Shown here one piece after another: positions 5,993 to 10,631 of a DNA stretch of 10,631 nucleotides. Source of the DNA: JAWLCQ01 sp041687095 (GTDB taxonomy: Bacteria; Planctomycetota; Phycisphaerae; SM23-33); contig JAWLCQ010000161.1 in NCBI GenBank assembly GCA_041687095.1, forward strand, positions 1 to 10,631, written 5' to 3'. The stretch's first letter is position 1; the number at the start of each line of letters is the position of its first letter. The position numbers and the translations under genes were made by a program. The notes beneath the pieces are model-generated. The model saw only the letters and a program-made list of their open reading frames with translations, was not told the origin of the DNA and did not search any database.

Positions 5993-7240
5993 CTAAGGGA
6001 AGACCGCCTCGACCAGCAGGTCGCCCGCCTCGGGCGCCAGGCGACTCACCGCGCCGAACGTGGTCTCATACCCTCCGCGGGCGAAGGCTGCAAGGGTCGG
6101 CACGTACCCGACCATGCCATTTGCATGCCCCACCACCAAGGCATGGCGTGGGTAGAGCCGCTCCTTGATCCGCAGGCCCAGCTCGACGAAGGCCTCCGCG
6201 GGCACGCCCACCAGGTCCACCTGCCCGATCGAGAGCACCTGGACCTCGGCGGGCTGGGTGCGGCGGGCGTCGATGTCGGCGAGCAGGGCGGGCATGGCGC
6301 GGTCGTAGGAGGCGGGATCGACGAACCGCTGCGCCCCGCGGACGCGCCCGGCGATCTCCTCTTCGGTCGGGGTGCGGAAGGGGATCTGGATCGTCCGCGT
6401 CCGCCCCGCGAGCGTGGGTTCCAGCGGGACGTTTGGACCCGCGAGGGCGCGGCGGGCGTGGGCGATGAGGCGAGAGGCGACCTCCTCCATGGGGGGGCTC
6501 TCGCGGGTGCAGGGGTTGGTGAAATGTACATTGCCCGACGCCCCGTTGAGGTAGAGCGTCGTCCCGAAGCCCTGCGCGTCGAGGGCGGCGGCGACGGCCC
6601 CGGGGAACCCGGCGGAGAAGTACCCGTCGGCCCCGTGGTGGGTGGGGTGGCAGGCGAAGTTGAGGACGCAGCCCAGCGGTTCGCCCGCGGGGGTGCGGAA
6701 GGCGAGGACGGCGAGTTCGGGGTCGATGGGCCCTTCGAGGCACAGCGCGTCGGGGTCGTCGAAGTGCCCGTGGGTGCGGACGGTCCCGTCGCGCATGACG
6801 ACGCGGCGGTTGTGGGCGACGTCGAAGACGAACGTCTGGTGCACCGTCCCCCCCGCCTCCGTCAGCCGTCCGACGGCCTGTCCGACGGCGTCGACGGCGT
6901 GGGGCAGGAGGATGCCCTCCAGGTACGCGTCGTCGCGGGGCACCTCCCCGCAGTTGCGCACGGCGGGCCCGGCGTGGTTGTGGGTGGCGGCGACGAGGAG
7001 GTGCGAGGGGGCGATCCCCCACCGCCGCTGCACCTGGCGGCGGATCTCCTCCACGGTCTGCCAGCGGACGCAGAGCGTATCGAGCTGCAGGATCGCCACG
7101 CGCACCCCGTCCTGCTCCAGCACGAGGGCCCTGGCGTACAGCGGATCCAGCACCTCCAGGCCGCGTTTCTCGACGATCCAGCCGATCTTGAGCGACCCGG
7201 GTGCGGGCGTGATGTCAACGGAGGCGAAGGCAGCTTGCAT
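5993..7240 (-). CDS. Neutral/alkaline non-lysosomal ceramidase-like hydrolase
   Basis: Zinc amidohydrolase fold of the neutral ceramidase N-terminal domain; characterised members split ceramide into sphingosine and fatty acid. In 415 residues: ASVDITPAPG near the start (6-15), ATHNHAGP (85-92) with probable zinc ligands H87 and H89, NFACHPTHHG (194-203) with H198, LNGASGNVHFTN (231-242), and GHANGMVGYVPT (371-382) followed by GGYET (389-393). It has only the catalytic domain, lacks the C-terminal immunoglobulin-like domain of true ceramidases, and has no signal peptide, so it is probably cytosolic. Planctomycetes carry many such family members whose substrates are mostly unknown, so activity on ceramide is not assured. 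ATG 7240 has TAGGAG 5 nt upstream. It is first in a likely two-gene unit with the EIIA gene. Confidence 0.9.
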   Translation of the reverse strand: MQAAFASVDITPAPGSLKIGWIVEKRGLEVLDPLYARALVLEQDGVRVAILQLDTLCVRWQTVEEIRRQVQRRWGIAPSHLLVAATHNHAGPAVRNCGEVPRDDAYLEGILLPHAVDAVGQAVGRLTEAGGTVHQTFVFDVAHNRRVVMRDGTVRTHGHFDDPDALCLEGPIDPELAVLAFRTPAGEPLGCVLNFACHPTHHGADGYFSAGFPGAVAAALDAQGFGTTLYLNGASGNVHFTNPCTRESPPMEEVASRLIAHARRALAGPNVPLEPTLAGRTRTIQIPFRTPTEEEIAGRVRGAQRFVDPASYDRAMPALLADIDARRTQPAEVQVLSIGQVDLVGVPAEAFVELGLRIKERLYPRHALVVGHANGMVGYVPTLAAFARGGYETTFGAVSRLAPEAGDLLVEAVFP

Positions 7241-7479
7241 GGCGACTCCTACCAGCTATCGGCGTTCCGGCCATCCACCTTTGAGTGGGCGGCGTCGGCG
7301 GGGCACGTCCGGCGAGGACGCGCCGCCCCACAGTGTCCTCTCGACGGCGACGCAGGACAAGAGCGAGGTCGACCGGGTCCGGGCCGCCTCTGCGGGCCCG
7401 CTTCTCGCGCACCGCAAACGGCATGTGGCCGGTTCTTGTTGGGACCCCAGCGAGTCCTCGCACCCGCTGGATGCACGCC

Positions 7480-7658
7480 CAAATCCGAAACCCGAAATCC
7501 CAAACTCGAAACAAATCCGAAGCACGAAACTCGAAATCCCAAACGGCCCCCCGGTGCGCAGGTCTCCCCGGCACTCCGAGGCACGCACGGTGCGCAGCGG
7601 TTTGGGGGTTTGGATTTTGGGTTTTGAATTTGTTTCGGATTTCGGGCTTCGAATTTCG
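7480..7658. repeat. Second heptad (AAAYYCG) inverted repeat, split by the element at 7659-8090
   Basis: Left arm 7480-7545 runs CAAATCCGAAACCCGAAATC and further units up to CCCAAACGG. The right arm starts at 7600 with GTTTGGGGG and reaches GAATTTCG at 7658, where it is broken. The missing end, GATTTG, is found at 8099-8104 after the inserted element. Rejoined, the right arm pairs with the whole left arm. Between the arms (7546-7599), CGGTGCGCAG occurs twice. The family is the same as at 5269-5451. Confidence 0.8.
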
Positions 7659-8090
7659 GTAACCGTTCACGCCCTTCCAAACAGCAGGAAGGGCGTGAAA
7701 AAAGGGGCATATCGGCACCGAGGCGAGCGTCCGATTCCCTCTCCCCACCGGCCCGGTGCCGGTGGTAAACGGCTATTGACTACTGCGGCCGTCCCCTCCC
7801 ATCCCGTTCTTCCTCCTGCTCCCCACCGACCCCGCGGCGGTGGTAAGCCGGCTTCCCGACTACGGGATCACCCACGGGCGCGGACGATGCGCGGTCCCTG
7901 CGCGCTCTGGCGGTAGTCGGGAGCCGTTTGAACCACCGACGCGAGGTCGGTGGGGAAAAGAAGAAGAAGCAAGAGACCCGTGGGGGCCTGCGAGTAGTCG
8001 ATAGCCGCCTTCCACCGACGCGGGGTCGGTGGGGAGGTTCGGACGGCGGTCGTTTTCCTGAAATACCGGGGGCACCGCGTGAACGGTTAC
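7659..8090. mobile_element. 432-bp IS66-like miniature inverted-repeat element
   Basis: The ends are a perfect 14-bp inverted repeat: GTAACCGTTCACGC at 7659-7672 and its complement at 8077-8090. The direct repeat GAATTTCG flanks it exactly (7651-7658 and 8091-8098), as expected for an 8-bp target duplication. Removing the element and one duplication copy rejoins the arm of an older heptad repeat. IS66-family elements are known for ends beginning GTAA and 8-bp duplications, so this is best read as a non-autonomous relative. No transposase or other ORF of note is inside. Close to the left end is a perfect 13-bp hairpin (7666-7678 with 7687-7699). It has an A-run after it on the plus strand, so it is not a standard terminator. 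Four hairpin modules fill the interior. Confidence 0.82.
7743..8034. repeat. Four mirror-arranged hairpin modules inside the miniature element
   Basis: Modules A (7743-7783, 41 nt) and B (7821-7863, 43 nt) lie on the plus strand; C (7913-7955, 43 nt) and D (7994-8034, 41 nt) are inverted. Each reads CCCCACCG, a short GC loop, CGGTGG, a purine-rich step, then CGGCT and GACTAC. A matches D in length and in its CGGCTAT step; B matches C, both ending CCCGACTAC. The A-B gap is 37 nt and the C-D gap 38 nt, around a 49-nt centre. Confidence 0.8.
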
Positions 8091-8108
8091 GAATTTCGGA
8101 TTTGAACA

Positions 8109-8194
8109 GGCAGGGGGCGCTGCGGCGGGCGAGCGATCCTCCCCCGCCGGGTGCCCCGCCCTTTTTCGGCCACCCCGCCGCAGCGCCGCCTGCC
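8109..8194. repeat. 21-bp stem (one mismatch), 44-nt loop hairpin
   Basis: Arms 8109-8129 and 8174-8194 pair at 20 of 21 positions; the inner 14 bp (GGCGCTGCGGCGGG with its complement) are perfect. The loop contains CCCGCC and CTTTTT. It ends 66 nt before the DUF2752 start, so it may lie in that transcript's leader. No flanking duplication is seen. It could be a palindromic repeat, a terminator for incoming transcription, or a structured RNA. Confidence 0.65.
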
Positions 8195-8260
8195 GCGAAA
8201 CCCTTTGACCTGCCCAAGCGCCGCAGGCTAGGATACATCCCTTCATACGAGGCGTTATTC

Positions 8261-8752
8261 ATGCATAAGGACGCGTTGCGGATGGCGACAGGGGAGAGCA
8301 CGGAGTTTGAGCGCCCGGCCATGTCGGGCGTGCGACTGCGCGGCCTTCTCCTCACCGCCTCCACCCTGGGCTTTTTCGTCCTGGGCGCTTCCCTCACCCC
8401 CCAGAGCAGCGGCCACGGCACGCACCGCCAGTTGGGCCTGCCCGCCTGCGGGTTCCTGACCCGTACGGGCTACCCCTGCCCCACCTGCGGCGCCACCACC
8501 TCCGTCGCCGCCGCCACGCACGGACAGATGCTCGACGCGTGGAGGGCCCACCCCTTCGGGGTGTTCCTCACCCTCGCCGTCGGCGCCCTGTTCCTCGCGG
8601 CGGCGGTCGAACTCGTCACCGGCCACAGCGTGCTGCACGTGCTGCCGCGGCGGCCGTTGCGGCTGGTCGCCGCGGGCGTGCTGGTGCTGCTGCTGAGCTG
8701 GGGCTACGTCGTGCTCGTGGGAACGCTGAACGGACGATGGCCGCTCCACTAG
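8261..8752 (+). CDS. DUF2752 small membrane protein
   Basis: Integral membrane protein of unknown function. The DUF2752 hallmark, a Cys-rich YPCPTCGATTS (71-81) preceded by GLPACGFLTRTG (59-70) and followed by HGQMLDAWRAHPFG (87-100), is unmistakable. Three hydrophobic segments are predicted: about 27-46, 99-119 and 133-156. The conserved cysteines (63, 73, 76) could bind metal or form a redox pair, but no function is established. ATG 8261 gives 163 residues, with GAGG 9 nt upstream; ATG 8282 and ATG 8321 are possible later starts. The frame stays open far upstream, but that part falls in the hairpin and the miniature element and is not coding. It lies 64 nt before the first lipoprotein gene and may share a transcript with it. 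Confidence 0.87.
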   Translation: MHKDALRMATGESTEFERPAMSGVRLRGLLLTASTLGFFVLGASLTPQSSGHGTHRQLGLPACGFLTRTGYPCPTCGATTSVAAATHGQMLDAWRAHPFGVFLTLAVGALFLAAAVELVTGHSVLHVLPRRPLRLVAAGVLVLLLSWGYVVLVGTLNGRWPLH

Positions 8753-8816
8753 AACCTGACCGCCCCGCGTGCCCCCCCCGCACCGCACGCGCACCGGCCG
8801 TCACGGAGGAACCCGC

Positions 8817-9479
8817 ATGCGAAAAGCGTTGATCGTGCTTCTGCTGCTCGTCCCCGCCCTGTGCCCGGGCTGCCAGTGCCTGAACTACTGGCTCTTTGTT
8901 TTCGCCCCGGCCGCCCCGCCCAAGGCCGTCGACGCCGAGTACGACGGCCTGCAGGACTCCACCGTCGCCGTCGTCATCTACGCCGACGAACGGGTGCTCT
9001 ACGAGTACCCGATGGTCCGCCTGGACCTGGGGATGATGGTCGGCGGATACCTGCAGCAGAACGTCAAGAAGTGCACCGTCGTCGATCCCCAGCGCGTCGC
9101 CAGCTACCAGCAGCGGAACATCTACTGGGACCGCGAGGGGCGGACGGAACTCGGCAAGAAGCTCGGGGCCGACTACGTCCTGTTCATCTCCCTCATCGAG
9201 TACACCACCCACGTCAAGGGCAGCCTGAACCTCTACCGCGGCGAACTCATCGCCGACGTCGCCCTCCACAAGGTCGACCTGCCCGAACGCGGGTCGCGCG
9301 TCTGGGGGCCCGACCGCTTCCACGTCTCGTTCCCCGAGAACGCCCCCGGCGGGCGACCGGCCGAGGACGACCGCCTCGTCGCCGTCGAGACCCGCCGCCG
9401 CTTCGCCGACCGGCTCACCAAGAAGTTCTACGACCACAAGGTCCAACCCGCCGAGGACGGCGAGGAGGAGGAGCAGTGA
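8817..9479 (+). CDS. Putative lipoprotein (first of a related pair)
   Basis: Exported lipoprotein of unrecognised family, 220 residues. The signal peptide is MRKALIVLLLLVPALCPGC, with lipobox-like CPGC and probable lipidated Cys19; the Cys at -3 is unusual. The mature part has an alpha/beta look: VAVVIYADERVLYEY (51-65), an amphipathic segment (66-85), LGKKLGADYVLFISLIEYTT (112-131), GSLNLYRGELIADVAL (135-150), then RRFADRLTKKFYDHKV (194-209) and an acidic tail. The order (a lipid anchor, a strand near 50, a helix, then KLGADYVLF) recalls the N-terminal TolB-like / CsgG / LpoB fold, but this is only a structural analogy. ATG 8817 has GGAGGA (8805-8810) 6 nt upstream. It overlaps the next gene, its clear relative. 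Confidence 0.85.
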   Translation: MRKALIVLLLLVPALCPGCQCLNYWLFVFAPAAPPKAVDAEYDGLQDSTVAVVIYADERVLYEYPMVRLDLGMMVGGYLQQNVKKCTVVDPQRVASYQQRNIYWDREGRTELGKKLGADYVLFISLIEYTTHVKGSLNLYRGELIADVALHKVDLPERGSRVWGPDRFHVSFPENAPGGRPAEDDRLVAVETRRRFADRLTKKFYDHKVQPAEDGEEEEQ

Positions 9480-10165
9480 CCCCCCGACTTCGCATCCCCG
9501 TGCTCCTGCTCGCCGGGCTGCTCCTGCCCCTGGCGGGCTGCCAGCTCGTCCCGATCCTCGTCGACGCCTTCCAGCCGCCCAAGAAGATCCCCGCCGTCTA
9601 CGAGCCCCCCGAGGGCAAGCGCGTCCTCGTCTTCGTCGAGGACGTCACCCACGGGAACGTCGACGAGACCGTCAAGCGCGAGCTGGCGATCAAGCTCACC
9701 AAGCACCTCGTCGAGAACGACGTCGCCGCGTCGGCCGTCTCGTACGACAAACTCGTCGACTTCATGGTCGCCACGCCCAGCTACAACGAACTCGGGGCGG
9801 GCAACATCGGCCAGAAGCTCGGGGCCCAGCTCGTCTTCTTCGTCAAGATCGAACGCTTCCGCCTCAAGGAGGACGAGGCCACCTCCCTGTGGAACGGGGA
9901 GATGGTGACGGCCGTCTCCGTCCTCGACGTCCAGGAGCGGAAGCGCCTCTGGCCCGAGGAGCAGCGGGACCACCGCGTGCGTCCCGTCCGCCTCGAACCG
10001 CACCAGGAGTCCTCCTCCAGCTACGCCTCGGAGGTCACCGACCAGCTCACCGACGAGATGTCCGACCGGATCGCCAAGCTCTTCTACGAGCACACGATCA
10101 AGGAAGGCGTCATCGAACAGGCCGAGCGCGAACAGGACGACGAGAACCTCTGGGGAGGGTTCTGA
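9476..10165 (+). CDS. Putative lipoprotein (second of a related pair)
   Basis: Paralogue-like partner of the preceding lipoprotein, 229 residues. The signal peptide ends in a good lipobox, LAGC with Cys22. The mature domain parallels its neighbour: KRVLVFVEDVTHGNVDETVK (48-67), IGQKLGAQLVFFVKIERFRL (111-130), WNGEMVTAVSVLDV (139-152) and a C-terminal amphipathic helix DEMSDRIAKLFYEHTI (193-208). It has a longer insert around 158-185 and an acidic tail ending WGGF. It starts at GTG 9476, whose last two bases belong to the upstream TGA stop, with GGAGGAG just upstream, so translation is coupled and probably near-stoichiometric. The two may form a heteromer or envelope-anchored complex. The fold may be TolB-N/CsgG/LpoB-like; the function is unknown. 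Confidence 0.85.
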   Translation: MTPRLRIPVLLLAGLLLPLAGCQLVPILVDAFQPPKKIPAVYEPPEGKRVLVFVEDVTHGNVDETVKRELAIKLTKHLVENDVAASAVSYDKLVDFMVATPSYNELGAGNIGQKLGAQLVFFVKIERFRLKEDEATSLWNGEMVTAVSVLDVQERKRLWPEEQRDHRVRPVRLEPHQESSSSYASEVTDQLTDEMSDRIAKLFYEHTIKEGVIEQAEREQDDENLWGGF

Positions 10166-10181
10166 CCGCGTTTTCGACCTG

Positions 10182-10196
10182 AGCCCTTCGGGTTTT
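10182..10196 (+). terminator. Weak hairpin terminator after the lipoprotein genes
   Basis: A 5-bp stem (AGCCC, loop TTC, GGGTT) followed by TT lies 17 nt past the stop. The stem is short and the T-run only four in total, so it may act only together with the stronger stem just downstream. Confidence 0.3.
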
Positions 10197-10200
10197 GACT

Positions 10201-10239
10201 GGGCTGACGCCTCGATCCCACCCCCCGAGGCGTCAGCCC
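10201..10239. repeat. 14-bp perfect hairpin with a second copy at 962-990
   Basis: GGGCTGACGCCTCG (10201-10214) pairs exactly with 10226-10239 around an 11-nt loop. It could terminate the lipoprotein transcript, but no T-run follows. A degenerate copy in reverse orientation lies after ymdB, so it is a dispersed element placed downstream of genes. Confidence 0.65.
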
Positions 10240-10299
10240 CGTCGGATTTCCAGACGCGAAACCCTGCAAACGACAGATTCCCTCCTCCCCCTCTCTCCA

Positions 10300-10502
10300 G
10301 GGCCATTGCATCTCAGCGTTTCCGTGGCATGGGCGTCTCGCCCATGGGTCCCACGGGCATCCTGCCCGTGGCCTTCGGCGGAGAAACCCCCGTGAATGGG
10401 GGTGGTTGGGCTCGCAGCGAGGCCGTTCTCACCTTTCAGCAGGGGCGAGACGCCCCTGCGACACACGGGCGAGACGCCCGTGCCACGGAGATGCGATTGC
10501 CC
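10300..10502. repeat. Composite palindromic intergenic repeat
   Basis: Outer arms: 10300-10314 with 10488-10502 (13 of 15 pair) and 10322-10343 with 10467-10488 (21 of 22 pair). The inner hairpins are ATGGGCG-TCT-CGCCCAT (10329-10345), CACGGGCA-TCC-TGCCCGTG (10352-10370), ACCCCC-GTGAAT-GGGGGT (10386-10403) and CACGGGCG-AGA-CGCCCGTG (10464-10482). Chance translations give phrases such as HGRDARAT and TGILPV, familiar from planctomycete and verrucomicrobial genomes. This and the following features fill the 466 bases after 10165; no gene is seen there. Confidence 0.75.
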
Positions 10503-10540
10503 TACCCCTCTCTCCCGCCTCTCTCCCACGCTCTGTTGTG

Positions 10541-10586
10541 TCTCAATAGAAATGACACCCCCTTATCTCAATAGAAGTGTCACCCC
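10541..10586. repeat. Two tandem 21-bp repeats, possibly the end of a transposon
   Basis: 10541-10561 and 10566-10586 share 19 of 21 bases (TCTCAATAGAA, then RTGWCACCCC) with a 25-nt period. A partial inverted match, GACACTTC, occurs at 10621-10628. Spaced subterminal repeats of this kind are typical of DDE-transposon ends such as those of the IS21 family, so an element may begin here and continue past the window. No transposase coding is visible inside the window. Confidence 0.4.
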
Positions 10587-10631
10587 TGGGCCTGGAGGGC
10601 GATTCCAGGTAGATGGAGACGACACTTCGGA

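Larger units (their letters stand above)
7241..8260. other. Gene-free kilobase between divergent genes
   Basis: No plausible gene was found between the ceramidase-like gene and the DUF2752 gene. Bases 7241-7479 hold the leader of the ceramidase-like gene and two GC-rich imperfect palindromes (about 7287-7325, and 7448-7470 with CCAGCG/CGCTGG ends). No convincing promoter was recognised there. The rest is the heptad repeat (7480-7658), the inserted miniature element (7659-8090), a long hairpin (8109-8194) and about 65 nt of leader before ATG 8261. Confidence 0.75.

Noticed and set aside
7241..7479. Small genes in the leader region of the ceramidase-like gene
   Set aside because: Short frames exist on both strands, but none has a good ribosome site together with protein-like composition, and they end in repeat sequence.
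7666..7699. A Rho-independent terminator in the miniature element
   Set aside because: The 13-bp stem is perfect, but on the plus strand it is followed by A residues, and on the minus strand the T-run comes before the stem, not after it.
7743..8034. A CRISPR-like array (about 42-nt repeats with 37-38-nt gaps)
   Set aside because: Only two repeats share each orientation, the second pair is inverted, the repeats differ in length and sequence, and the gaps resemble each other in mirror image. No cas gene is nearby. The flanking terminal repeats explain it better.
7928..8260. An N-terminal extension of the DUF2752 protein
   Set aside because: The frame is open, but the bases belong to the miniature element and the 8109-8194 hairpin, and the translation is Arg/Gly/Pro-rich with no family similarity. 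ATG 8261 fits the family length.
10329..10574. Small proteins reading through the composite repeat (HGRDARAT, TGILPV phrases)
   Set aside because: These translations are a known artefact of the repeat family, are encoded by palindromes, and have no ribosome site.

Overview
The window is high-GC bacterial chromosome. It most resembles a planctomycete, probably Phycisphaerae-like or a relative in the PVC group. This is inferred from three things: the gene mix (YmdB phosphodiesterase, paired PilT ATPases, neutral ceramidase-like enzyme, DUF2752 protein); gaps rich in heptad repeats of the AAAYYCG type; and intergenic repeats whose chance translations read like HGRDARAT or TGILPV, a well-known annotation artefact of that group. 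No rRNA or tRNA gene, CRISPR array, or recognisable defence or biosynthetic cluster was seen.

Layout. A YmdB-type metallophosphoesterase (42-926, +) faces an orphan DUF433 antitoxin-like gene (1174-1422, -), which may be followed by the tail of a deleted toxin. Next come two overlapping minus-strand genes for PilT/PilU-type retraction ATPases (2763-3971, then 1561-2766). They diverge from a sigma-54-type AAA+ activator that has no receiver domain (4252-5259, +). The activator converges on a minus-strand pair: a neutral ceramidase-like hydrolase (5993-7240) followed by a PTS EIIA-Ntr-like protein (5467-5940). After a gene-free kilobase, a plus-strand cluster encodes a DUF2752 membrane protein (8261-8752) and two related lipoproteins with overlapping ends (8817-9479 and 9476-10165). 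The last 466 bases hold hairpins, a composite palindromic repeat, and two tandem 21-bp repeats that may mark the end of a transposon lying past the edge.

The genes are mostly ordinary housekeeping or accessory functions. They do not form one obvious pathway, although the pili ATPases and the divergent activator could be linked by regulation. The most notable material is non-coding. A 432-bp insertion (7659-8090) has perfect 14-bp terminal inverted repeats starting GTAA and a perfect 8-bp target duplication. It sits inside an arm of an older heptad inverted repeat, and removing it restores that arm. Inside it are four hairpin modules in nested mirror order. It looks like a non-autonomous IS66-type miniature element. 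All four strand switches between genes in the window carry a long palindrome.
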